A stretch of DNA of 64,000 bases from Agathobaculum ammoniilyticum (GTDB lineage Bacteria > Bacillota > Clostridia > Oscillospirales > Butyricicoccaceae): NCBI RefSeq assembly GCF_025567315.1, contig NZ_JAOQJE010000007.1, positions 62,001 through 126,000 on the forward strand, given 5' to 3'. The notes beneath the pieces were generated by a model, which was given only the letters and a program-made list of their open reading frames with translations, was not told the origin of the DNA and made no database searches. Positions 56,349 to 64,000 of the stretch are shown here, one piece after another. The position numbers and the translations under genes are program-made. Numbering within the stretch: the stretch's first letter is position 1; each line of letters opens with the position of its first letter.

Positions 56349-57268
56349 GGCTTGTGTTTATGGGCACGCCGGATTTCGCCGTGCCGAGCCTGCGTGCATT
56401 GCTCGACGCGGGGCATGAGGTGTGCGCGGTGTATACCCAGCCGGATAAGCCGCAGGGCCGCAGGCAGGTACTGACCGCGCCGCCGGTCAAGGAGCTGGCG
56501 CTCGCGCGCGGCATTCCGGTCTGCCAGCCCGCGACGCTGAAAAACGAGGACGAGCAGGAACGGCTGCGCGCGCTCGCGCCGGAGGCGGTCATCGTGGTGG
56601 CGTACGGCAAGCTGCTGCCGCGGGCAGTGCTGGACATCCCGCCGCGCGGGTGCATCAACGTACACGGCTCGCTGCTGCCGCGCTGGCGCGGTGCGGCGCC
56701 TATCCAGTGGTCGGTCATCGCGGGCGACGAAAAGGCCGGTGTGACCACCATGCAGATGGCCGAGGGGCTGGATACCGGCGGTATGCTGCTGACCTATGAG
56801 ACACCGATCGGCGCGCGGGAGACCGCGGGCGAGCTGTTCGACCGGCTGGCACAGGCGGGCGCGGCGCTGCTGATCGAGACGCTGGAGCGGCTGGACCGTA
56901 TCACACCCGTCCCGCAGGACGACAGCCGAAGCTGCTATGCGCATATGCTGGATAAGCAGATGGCGGTGATCGACTGGACCAAGCCCGCGCGCGCCGTGGA
57001 CTGCCTGATCCGCGGGCTCAACCCCTGGCCGGTCGCGCTGACCACGCTCGCGGGCGCGCGGCTCAAGGTATACGCCGCCGAGCCGGTTTCCGGACACGGC
57101 CGGCCGGGCGAGGTGCTGGAAAGCGACCCGAAAAAGGGCCTCACCGTTGCGTGTGGCGAGGGCGCGCTCCGGCTGACCGAGATCCAGCCCGTTGGCGGCA
57201 AACGCATGGGATGCGCGGATTTCCTGCGCGGTCATGCGGTGGAGAAGGGAAACTTTTTAGGCAGATAA
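56345..57268 (+). CDS. fmt: Methionyl-tRNA formyltransferase
   Basis: A 307-residue enzyme formylating initiator Met-tRNA. RLVFMGTPDFAVPSLRAL opens it; NVHGSLLPRWRGAAPIQW holds catalytic Asn/His, with Asp in the MAEGLDTGGML loop; the C-terminal tRNA-binding domain starts at about 205. Coupled to def by an ATGA overlap. Confidence 0.97.
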   Translation: MRLVFMGTPDFAVPSLRALLDAGHEVCAVYTQPDKPQGRRQVLTAPPVKELALARGIPVCQPATLKNEDEQERLRALAPEAVIVVAYGKLLPRAVLDIPPRGCINVHGSLLPRWRGAAPIQWSVIAGDEKAGVTTMQMAEGLDTGGMLLTYETPIGARETAGELFDRLAQAGAALLIETLERLDRITPVPQDDSRSCYAHMLDKQMAVIDWTKPARAVDCLIRGLNPWPVALTTLAGARLKVYAAEPVSGHGRPGEVLESDPKKGLTVACGEGALRLTEIQPVGGKRMGCADFLRGHAVEKGNFLGR

Positions 57269-57278
57269 AGGAGTAGCT

Positions 57279-57986
57279 ATGCCTTATTATGGTTTTTACG
57301 GGATTGATATGTATTATATCGTGCTGGTCGTACCCTGCATCATCCTGGCATTCTGGGCGCAGGCCAGGGTAAAGAGCACGTTTAACCGGTATTCGCAGGT
57401 GCTTAACCGCCGCGGCTTGACCGGCGCGCAGGCGGCCGAGGCTGTGCTACGCCAGAACGGCGTGACCGGCGTGCGCGTCGAATGGGTGGCGGGCAAGCTG
57501 ACCGACCATTTTGACCCGCGCACCAACACCATCCGTCTGTCGAACGCGGTGTATTCCTCCACCTCGGTCGCGTCGGTCGGCGTGGCCGCGCACGAGGCAG
57601 GGCATGCGGTGCAGTACGCGGTCGGATATTTCCCCATCCGTCTGCGCGCGGCCATTATTCCAGTGACGCAGTTCGGCTCAATGGCCGCGTTCCCGCTGAT
57701 TATTCTGGGGCTGTTTATGAATTCGGGCATTCTGATCGACCTCGGCATCTGGGCGTTCGCGCTGTCGACCGTGTTCCAGCTGGTGACCCTGCCGGTTGAG
57801 GTCAACGCGTCCAACCGCGCGCTCGCTGCGATCGAGCAGGGCGGCTTGCTGACCGAGGACGAGTATCCGATGGCAAAGAAGACGCTGACCGCCGCCGCAA
57901 TGACCTATTTCGCGGCGCTCGCCGTATCGTTCGCGCAGCTGTTGCGCCTGCTGCTGATTTTCGGGGGACGGAACCGCCATGATTGA
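57279..57986 (+). CDS. YugP-type zinc metallopeptidase, membrane protein
   Basis: A 235-residue protein with membrane segments at about 7-25, 125-155 and 205-230. The zinc motif HEAGHAVQYAVGY (about 106-118) follows a conserved NTIRLSNAVYSSTSVASVGV. It belongs to the YugP (peptidase membrane zinc) group often found in this fmt-rsmB neighbourhood. Physiological substrates are unknown. Overlaps rsmB by 8 bases. Confidence 0.92.
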   Translation: MPYYGFYGIDMYYIVLVVPCIILAFWAQARVKSTFNRYSQVLNRRGLTGAQAAEAVLRQNGVTGVRVEWVAGKLTDHFDPRTNTIRLSNAVYSSTSVASVGVAAHEAGHAVQYAVGYFPIRLRAAIIPVTQFGSMAAFPLIILGLFMNSGILIDLGIWAFALSTVFQLVTLPVEVNASNRALAAIEQGGLLTEDEYPMAKKTLTAAAMTYFAALAVSFAQLLRLLLIFGGRNRHD

Positions 57987-59328
57987 TAAGCGTCCGCGCA
58001 CCCCGCGCGAGGCTGCAGCATTTTCCCTGTTTTCCATGCAGGAGGAGGGCGCGTGGTCGGACGGGGCGCTGCACCACTACCTCGCCCGCGCGGGGCTGGC
58101 CGGCCGAGACGCGGCGCTGGCCGCGCGGCTCACCTACGGCACGGTGCAGAACGAGCTGCTGCTCGACTGGTACCTGCGGCAGTTTTCCAGCGTGCGGCTG
58201 AAAAAGATCGCGCCGCGCGTGCTGGCCTGCCTGCGCATGGGTCTGTACCAGCTCATCCTGTTGGACAAGATCCCCGCGCACGCGGCGGTATCCGAAACGG
58301 TCGCGCTGGTGCGGCGGTACTGCCGTGCGAACGAACGCACGACGTCGTTTGTCAACGCGGTGCTGCGCCGTGCGGCGCAGGTCGCGGAAGCCGGCGCGCT
58401 GCCGGCGCCCGACTGTCCGGATAAGGAGAGCTATTACGCGCTGCGGTACAGCCATCCTGAATGGCTGGTACGGCTGTGGTCGGCGCAGTTCGGCCTGAAG
58501 ACAGCCGAGGCGCTCTGCCGTGCGGACAACGCGGACACGCCGGTTTCCGTACGTGTCAACACGATGAAAACCACGCCAGGGGCAGCCCGCCGCGAGCTGG
58601 AAGCGGCGGGGCTGACGGTTACGCCGCACCGCGACTTTCCGGAGATCCTGCTGTGTACCGGCGGGGATGCGGCCGCGCTGCCCGCGTTCGCCGAGGGGCG
58701 TATCACCGTACAGGACGCGGCGAGCGCGTTAGCGGCCGCGGTGGCCGATCCCCAGCCGGGGGACGCCGTACTCGACTGCTGCGCCGCGCCGGGCGGCAAA
58801 AGCTTTGTCATGGCCGAACGCATGTGGGGTAAGGGCAGCGTCATATCCTGCGATATTTATGAACATAAGCTCAAGCGCATCCGGGCGGGTGCGGCGCGGC
58901 TCGGACTGCCGAACATCCGCACCACCCTGCAGGACGCCGCCGCGCCGCGCGCGGACTGGGTCGGCACGGCGGATGTGGTGCTGTGCGACGTGCCGTGCTC
59001 CGGTTTCGGCATCATCCGCAAAAAGCCCGAGATCCGCTATAAGGATCCGGCTGGACTGGAGGAGCTTCCCGCTTTGCAGGCGGCGATTTTACAGAACTGC
59101 GCGCGGTATGTGCGGCCGGGCGGCACGCTAGTCTATTCCACCTGCACGATCCTGCGGCGCGAAAACGAGGACGTGGTGCGCGCCTTTTTGGAGCACAACG
59201 CGGATTTCGCCGCTGTTCCGTGGGCGCATCCGGTGTGCGGCGCGCGGAAGGACGGGATGGCGACTTTGCTGCCGCCCGTACATGATACCGACGGCTTTTT
59301 CATTGCCAAGCTGAGGAGAAACGCATGA
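57979..59328 (+). CDS. rsmB: 16S rRNA (cytosine-967-C5)-methyltransferase
   Basis: A 449-residue RsmB/Sun protein. The N-terminal NusB-like domain (1-140) is followed by a SAM-dependent domain with VLDCCAAPGGKSFVMAERM, DVPCSGFGIIRKKPEIRY (release Cys) and STCTILRRENEDVV (catalytic Cys in TC). Overlaps rlmN by 4 bases. Confidence 0.96.
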   Translation: MIDKRPRTPREAAAFSLFSMQEEGAWSDGALHHYLARAGLAGRDAALAARLTYGTVQNELLLDWYLRQFSSVRLKKIAPRVLACLRMGLYQLILLDKIPAHAAVSETVALVRRYCRANERTTSFVNAVLRRAAQVAEAGALPAPDCPDKESYYALRYSHPEWLVRLWSAQFGLKTAEALCRADNADTPVSVRVNTMKTTPGAARRELEAAGLTVTPHRDFPEILLCTGGDAAALPAFAEGRITVQDAASALAAAVADPQPGDAVLDCCAAPGGKSFVMAERMWGKGSVISCDIYEHKLKRIRAGAARLGLPNIRTTLQDAAAPRADWVGTADVVLCDVPCSGFGIIRKKPEIRYKDPAGLEELPALQAAILQNCARYVRPGGTLVYSTCTILRRENEDVVRAFLEHNADFAAVPWAHPVCGARKDGMATLLPPVHDTDGFFIAKLRRNA

Positions 59329-60371
59329 CAGAAATCAAATCCCTGACAATCGAAGAGCTGAAAAACGCGCTGGCGGACATGGGCGAGAAGCCCTTCCGCG
59401 CGGGACAGATCTTCAAATGGCTCCACCAGGGGGTAGAGTCCTTTGAAGAGATGTCCAACCTGTCCAAGGACCTGCGCGCGCGGCTGGCCGAGCGTTTCGT
59501 GTTGACCGTGCCGCAGGTCGTGCGCAGGCAGGTCAGCCAGGTGGACGGCACGGTCAAATACCTGTGGCGCCTGCGGGACGGGGACTGCGTGGAGTCCGTG
59601 CTCATGCACTATGAGCACGGCGTGTCCGTGTGCGTTTCCACGCAGGTCGGGTGCCGCATGGGGTGCCGGTTCTGCGCGTCCGGACTGAATGGGCTTAAGC
59701 GCCACCTGTCCGCGGGCGAGATCCTGGACGAGATTCTGTTCATGCAGAAGGACAGCGGCGAAGCGGTATCCAACATCGTGCTTATGGGTACGGGTGAGCC
59801 GCTGGACAATTACGACAATGTGCTCAGGTTCCTGCATTTGGTGAGCTGTCCGGAGGGGGTAAATATTGGACAGCGGCATATCTCCTTGTCAACCAGCGGA
59901 ATTGCTGATAAAATAGAGAGGTTAGCAGGGGAGAAGCTGCAGATCACCCTGTCCGTGTCGCTGCACGCGCCGGACGACGAGACGCGCTCCTCCATTATGC
60001 CGGTGAACGAGGCGTATCCGGTCGAGCGGCTCATGCGCGCGTGCCGGTATTATTTCGATACCACCGGCCGCCGTATTTCCTATGAGTACATGATGGCGCG
60101 GGATATGACCGACCGCATCTGGCAGGCCGAAAAGCTGGCAAAGCTGCTGCGCGGCCGGCCGGCGCATGTCAACCTGATCCCGCTTAACGAGGTGGCCGAA
60201 AGCCCGCTGCGGCCTTCGCGGCCGGAGGTCGTGCGCCGCTTTCAGCAGGCGCTGGAAAACCGCGGCGTGACCGCGACCGTGAGGAGGCGGCTCGGTCCGG
60301 ATATCGACGCGGCCTGCGGCCAGCTCCGGCGCAGGGAGCTTGGCCGGACAGCGGCGGACGGCGCAGAATAA
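59325..60371 (+). CDS. rlmN: Dual-specificity 23S rRNA/tRNA adenine-C2 methyltransferase RlmN
   Basis: A 348-residue radical SAM enzyme methylating A2503 of 23S rRNA and A37 of tRNAs. It has the cluster motif CRMGCRFCASG, GTGEPLDNYDNV and the C-terminal methyl-carrying Cys region DIDAACGQLR. The length is usual. A 125-base gap follows before the phosphatase gene. Confidence 0.97.
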   Translation: MTEIKSLTIEELKNALADMGEKPFRAGQIFKWLHQGVESFEEMSNLSKDLRARLAERFVLTVPQVVRRQVSQVDGTVKYLWRLRDGDCVESVLMHYEHGVSVCVSTQVGCRMGCRFCASGLNGLKRHLSAGEILDEILFMQKDSGEAVSNIVLMGTGEPLDNYDNVLRFLHLVSCPEGVNIGQRHISLSTSGIADKIERLAGEKLQITLSVSLHAPDDETRSSIMPVNEAYPVERLMRACRYYFDTTGRRISYEYMMARDMTDRIWQAEKLAKLLRGRPAHVNLIPLNEVAESPLRPSRPEVVRRFQQALENRGVTATVRRRLGPDIDAACGQLRRRELGRTAADGAE

Positions 60372-60416
60372 ACGGTTTGCCCGCAAAAGCGCGTCCCGTG
60401 CGGGGGCGCGGGGAAC

Positions 60417-60447
60417 GGGGATGCGGATGAGGAGCGTGCGCATCCCC
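60417..60447 (+). other. Hairpin between rlmN and the phosphatase gene
   Basis: GGGGATGCG/CGCATCCCC, a 9-bp perfect stem with a 13-nt loop and no T tract. It could be a weak processing or pausing site within the operon. Confidence 0.45.
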
Positions 60448-60496
60448 TGTAAACGGGGGCTGCGGCTCCCTGTCAAGACGCAGGAGGTGTTCTGTT

Positions 60497-61249
60497 GTGG
60501 AATGGTTCGGCTTGACCGATAAGGGGCGCGTGCGTCCGACCAACCAGGATATTTACCAGATCGAGGTGCGCGAGCCGAGCGAGTCCGCGCTGCTTGTGGT
60601 GTGCGACGGTATGGGCGGCGCGAACGCTGGCAACGTGGCGAGCCGCTTTGCCGCGCAGGTGTTCGTGGAGGAGGTGCGGCCCCAGTTGGATGGTGAGCTG
60701 GGGGAAAAAACGCGCCAGCAGGCGTTGACCGCGGCGCTCGACGCCGCAAACGGCACGGTGTTCGCTCTGGCGGGGCGGCAGCCCGAATTCCGCGGCATGG
60801 GTACGACGCTGGTCGCGGCACTCGTCAAAGGGGAGCAGGCGACTATCCTCAACGTGGGGGACAGCCGCGCTTACCTGTTCGACGGGGAACGGCTGCGCCA
60901 GATCACTGAGGACCATTCCTATGTGGAGGAGATGCGCCGCCAGGGCCGTATCACCGAGGCGGACGCGCGCACCCATCCGCAGAAGAACCTGATCACCCGC
61001 GCGGTCGGCGTGGAACCGGACGTTGAGGGCGACCTATTCGAGGTGCGCTTGAAGGAGGACGAGGTTCTGCTGCTTTGCTCGGACGGGCTGAGCGGCATGG
61101 CGGAGGACGCGCAGATCGCGCAGACCATCCGCAGCGCGAAAACGCTCGCGCTGGCGGGCGACGCGCTGCTGACCCTTGCGCTGGAAGGCGGCGGCCGCGA
61201 CAATATCACCGTTGCGCTGTTCACCCGCGGCGCGGGAGAGGAGGCGTGA
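60497..61249 (+). CDS. prpC: PP2C-type serine/threonine phosphatase (Stp/PrpC)
   Basis: A 250-residue phosphatase from GTG 60497 with AGGAGG ahead. Metal-binding motifs: TNQDIYQIE, VVCDGMGGANAGNVAS, NVGDSRAYLFDG, LCSDGLSGM and DNITVAL near the end. It reverses PrkC phosphorylation; the kinase gene starts 6 bases later. Confidence 0.95.
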   Translation: MEWFGLTDKGRVRPTNQDIYQIEVREPSESALLVVCDGMGGANAGNVASRFAAQVFVEEVRPQLDGELGEKTRQQALTAALDAANGTVFALAGRQPEFRGMGTTLVAALVKGEQATILNVGDSRAYLFDGERLRQITEDHSYVEEMRRQGRITEADARTHPQKNLITRAVGVEPDVEGDLFEVRLKEDEVLLLCSDGLSGMAEDAQIAQTIRSAKTLALAGDALLTLALEGGGRDNITVALFTRGAGEEA

Positions 61250-61255
61250 CCGCAT

Positions 61256-63298
61256 ATGGATAAATACATCGGCAAACTGCTCGGCGGCCGGTACGAAATC
61301 ATCGACGTGGTCGGCGTGGGCGGAATGGCGGTCGTCTACCGCGCGCGCTGCCATGTGCTCAACCGCTATGTGGCGGTCAAGATCCTCAAGGACGAATATG
61401 CCAGGGATCCGGATATCCGCAAGCGCTTTTCCATCGAGTCGCAGGCGGTCGCCAAGCTGTCGCACCACAATATTGTGTCGGTTTATGATGTCGGCAGCGA
61501 CAACGGCACGGATTATATCGTCATGGAGCTGATGGAGGGCGTCACGCTCAAGGAATACCTGCAGAAAAAAGGGCATCTGCCTTGGCAGGAGGCGTTGTTT
61601 TTCGCGCAGCAGATCTGCCGCGCGCTGGTACACGCCCATTCCCGCGGCATCATCCATCAGGATATCAAGCCGCAGAACGTTATTATCCTGCGGGACGGCA
61701 CCGCCAAGTTGACCGACTTCGGCATTGCCTCCTTTGCTACAACACAGGAGACCCGCGTCGTGCAGGAGGCCATCGGCTCGGTGCATTATATCTCGCCCGA
61801 ACAGGCTAAGGGTTCCAAGATCGATTACCGGACGGATATCTACTCGCTCGGCGTCGTGATGTACGAAATGCTGACGGGCAAGCTGCCGTTTGAGGGCGAA
61901 ACCGCGCTGCAGGTCGTTATGCAGCACCTGAACGCGGTGCCGCTTGCGCCGAGCGAGCGGCAGCCCGACGTTCCCAAGGGGCTGGACGAAGTCGTGATGC
62001 ACGCGATGTGCGCGAATATCAGCAGGCGCTATACGTCGGCCGAAGAGCTTCTGGCCGACCTGGACCGACTGAAAGACGATGCGAACGCGCAGTTCCATTA
62101 CAGCTGCGTGCCGGACGAGGCGGGCGAAACGCAGGTGCTGGGCCGCGAGGTGCAGCAGGCGGCGCGCCGCACGCCGGTATCGCCTGAGCGCGATCGGACA
62201 GGCGGTCGGGATCGCCGCGCACCGGCGCCCGAGCCGGAGCCGGAAGGCTTTTTCGAACGCTTGGCGGAGCGGCCGGGGCTGGCCGCGGGCATCGCGGTGG
62301 CTGTGTTTGCGGTGATCGCGCTGCTGGTGACGGGCATCCTGCTGTTCACGGGCGGCAACGGGGAGCAGAAGATCAGCGTTCCGGCGCTTGTGGGCCGTGA
62401 TATCGAGGAGATCCTGGCGGATACCGAAGTGACCGGAAACTTCACGATTAAGGAAGCGGACAAGCGCGTTGCATCCAACCGGCCGGTGGGCGAGGTGCTG
62501 GAACAGGACCCGGGTACGGGCGAAAGCGCGGTCAAGGGTACGATCATTACCGTTACCGTATCCGCGGGCGGCGATAATGTGCAGAACACCTATAAGATCG
62601 TCGATTTCAAGGATAAAACGCTCGAATATGTGCAGGCCGCGCTGGCGGAGGAGGATATCACGCTCAAGACCGCCGAGGAGCCGTCGGACGAAGTGGAAAA
62701 GGGAAAGGTCACGCGAACCGACCCTGCCGCAGGGAAGGAGCTTGCGCGGGGCGCGACGCTGACCGTCTATATCAGCACCGGCAAGGAAGAAAAGGAGACG
62801 CAGGTACCCAACCTGTTCGGCATGACGCAGAGCGCGGCGCAGAAGGCGCTGGAGGAAAAGGGTCTCGCGCTCGGCTCGGTCAGTCCGGTTGAGAGCGATG
62901 CCGCGGCCGGCACGGTCATCTGGCAGTCCGTGGAAAAGGATTCCACGGTCAGCGAGGGTACCGTGGTCAACATCCAGATCTCCAAGGGCAGGACGCAGAC
63001 GCCCGAGGGGGAGCCGGATAAGCCGGACGATAATCCGGACAGCGGCGAAACGGACAACGGAAGCGAGCCCGAGCCGCAGGAGCCGCAGGTCGGCTACGCG
63101 AGCGTTTCGGTCGCGCTGCCGGACAACACGGATATGGCGCATGTGGTCATTTCGGTGGACGGTATGGTGCAGTACGACCAGACGCATGCGACCGATTCGG
63201 GCAGCGTGACCGTCCGCGTGAAAGGCACGCCGGGACAGCATGAGGTCACGGTCAGCGTTGACGGAAACGCATCGACCTCCACCTACACGTTCAGTTGA
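61256..63298 (+). CDS. prkC: PASTA-domain serine/threonine kinase (PrkC/Stk)
   Basis: A 680-residue kinase. The cytosolic kinase domain (1-275) has K42, D136 and DFG D154; the catalytic loop reads IIHQDIKPQN, with Gln in place of the usual Arg. A membrane helix at about 341-364 leads to three PASTA repeats (about 372-436, 442-508, 512-577) that sense muropeptides or lipid II. An acidic Pro/Asp/Glu linker and a C-terminal beta domain of about 65 residues follow. Signals for growth and spore germination in relatives. Confidence 0.95.
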   Translation: MDKYIGKLLGGRYEIIDVVGVGGMAVVYRARCHVLNRYVAVKILKDEYARDPDIRKRFSIESQAVAKLSHHNIVSVYDVGSDNGTDYIVMELMEGVTLKEYLQKKGHLPWQEALFFAQQICRALVHAHSRGIIHQDIKPQNVIILRDGTAKLTDFGIASFATTQETRVVQEAIGSVHYISPEQAKGSKIDYRTDIYSLGVVMYEMLTGKLPFEGETALQVVMQHLNAVPLAPSERQPDVPKGLDEVVMHAMCANISRRYTSAEELLADLDRLKDDANAQFHYSCVPDEAGETQVLGREVQQAARRTPVSPERDRTGGRDRRAPAPEPEPEGFFERLAERPGLAAGIAVAVFAVIALLVTGILLFTGGNGEQKISVPALVGRDIEEILADTEVTGNFTIKEADKRVASNRPVGEVLEQDPGTGESAVKGTIITVTVSAGGDNVQNTYKIVDFKDKTLEYVQAALAEEDITLKTAEEPSDEVEKGKVTRTDPAAGKELARGATLTVYISTGKEEKETQVPNLFGMTQSAAQKALEEKGLALGSVSPVESDAAAGTVIWQSVEKDSTVSEGTVVNIQISKGRTQTPEGEPDKPDDNPDSGETDNGSEPEPQEPQVGYASVSVALPDNTDMAHVVISVDGMVQYDQTHATDSGSVTVRVKGTPGQHEVTVSVDGNASTSTYTFS

Positions 63299-63315
63299 CA
63301 AAAGGGGCGTATTTT

Positions 63316-64000
63316 TTGATCGAAGGGATCATTCTCAAGGGCATCGGCGGTTTCTATTATGTGGATACGGCCGAAGGGCTGATCGAGTGCAAGGCGCGCG
63401 GCCGTTTCCGCAAGACGGTCGGCAAGCCGATCATTGGCGATCGGGTTATGCTGGAAATCCAGCCGGAGGATGGTACGGGCTACCTGACCGATATCCATCC
63501 GCGCAAAAACAGCCTAGTGCGTCCAGCGGTCGCAAACCTGGACCTGCTGGCGGTGGTCGCCTCCGCGGCCCCGCCGGTGACCGACCCGTTTTTGATCGAT
63601 AAGGTAACGGCGATCGCGGTCCATAAGGGGATCGGTGCGCTGGTCGTCATCAACAAAACGGACGAGGACCCGGGGGACGATTTGTTCCGCATTTACGAAA
63701 AAAGCGGGATCGAAACGTTGCGCGTCAGCGCGCTGACCGGAGAGGGCATCGAGCGCCTGAAGGACCGCATCCGCGGCAGGGTGGCGGCGTTCGCCGGCAA
63801 CTCCGGCGTGGGCAAGTCCAGCGTGCTCAACCGGCTGGACAGCGGCTTTGGCGCAGAGGTGGGTGCAATCTCCGACCGTATCGGCAGGGGGCGGCATACG
63901 ACCCGCCATGTCGAGCTGCACCCTGTGGAGGGTGGTGGCTATATCGCGGACACGCCCGGCTTTTCCTCGTTCGAGACTGGACAGATGGATCTGGTGCTGG
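63316..64000 (+). CDS. rsgA: Ribosome small-subunit GTPase RsgA, 5' part (3' end outside window)
   Basis: The frame from TTG 63316 (AAGGGG ahead) stays open to the window end, 228 codons. The OB-fold (about 1-65) is followed by a circularly permuted GTPase: G4 INKTDEDPGDD, then G1 AGNSGVGKSSVLN, then G3 DTPGFSSFE. RsgA checks late 30S maturation. It has no ATG start, so the TTG is the best choice. Its place after prkC is conserved in Firmicutes. Confidence 0.95.
   Translation, partial: MIEGIILKGIGGFYYVDTAEGLIECKARGRFRKTVGKPIIGDRVMLEIQPEDGTGYLTDIHPRKNSLVRPAVANLDLLAVVASAAPPVTDPFLIDKVTAIAVHKGIGALVVINKTDEDPGDDLFRIYEKSGIETLRVSALTGEGIERLKDRIRGRVAAFAGNSGVGKSSVLNRLDSGFGAEVGAISDRIGRGRHTTRHVELHPVEGGGYIADTPGFSSFETGQMDLVL

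Overview
The window is a GC-rich (roughly 60% G+C by eye) stretch of a Firmicutes chromosome, most likely a gut-type member of the Clostridia (Oscillospirales/Butyricicoccaceae-like). The reasons are spoIID-spoIIQ sporulation genes, RemA, CdaA-CdaR, a PASTA kinase, PadR/HAAS, DUF4914, DUF5685 and strong Shine-Dalgarno sequences throughout. No phage, insertion sequence, tRNA, rRNA or CRISPR array was seen. Genes are dense, mostly on the + strand, with many perfect-stem bidirectional terminators between convergent genes.

Layout. 1-7.1 kb: 3' end of an RND efflux pump, a lipoprotein, spoIIQ and spoIID (- strand), a LexA-box-controlled pair of small genes including a sigma-region-4 protein, a secreted S41-type protein, and a divergent small-gene/XRE-repressor pair with two matching operators. 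7.1-10.5 kb: a radical SAM enzyme, and a MerR regulator with its MATE pump joined by a 19-bp-spacer MerR promoter. 10.5-14.4 kb: rpsO-pnp, a frameshifted small gene and ndk. 14.4-19 kb: a prolyl-tRNA deacylase-like protein, a TetR-MATE operon with a palindromic operator, and PadR with a HAAS-SEDS-like membrane protein. 19-24.7 kb: a frameshifted lipoprotein-like gene, an ECF sigma/DUF4179 pair, dnaD-dnaI-like primosome genes, three tandem small-RNA units and a Cu/Zn SOD. 24.7-36 kb: Mrp/NifX-like Fe-S genes, a glmU with a degenerate N-terminal domain, prs, ymdB, membrane phosphoesterase, DUF4914 and trmO. 36-40 kb: an OmpR-type response regulator, its histidine kinase and htrA. 40-64 kb: DUF815 ATPase, DUF3343-csd, cdaA-cdaR, a FAD dehydrogenase, rseC-like, DUF5685-dnaJ-like, then the classical cluster yicC-remA-gmk-rpoZ-coaBC-priA-(GNAT)-def-fmt-yugP-rsmB-rlmN-stp-prkC-rsgA. 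The last gene is cut by the window end.

The most notable observation is a candidate envelope-stress regulon. Three tandem units at 23.5-24.2 kb each have a promoter, a 5' hairpin, a pyrimidine-rich linker and a terminator whose apical loop carries a conserved C5 run. All three promoters have the same unusual geometry: direct repeats of TTCAnn every 11 bp, then exactly 20 nt to a TATACT -10 box. The same geometry occurs at the htrA promoter (three repeats) and, with two repeats, at the promoter of the response-regulator gene itself. A two-component system that controls itself, htrA and a family of C-rich small RNAs mirrors the logic of the streptococcal CiaRH/HtrA/csRNA system. I do not recognise these RNAs as a named family.
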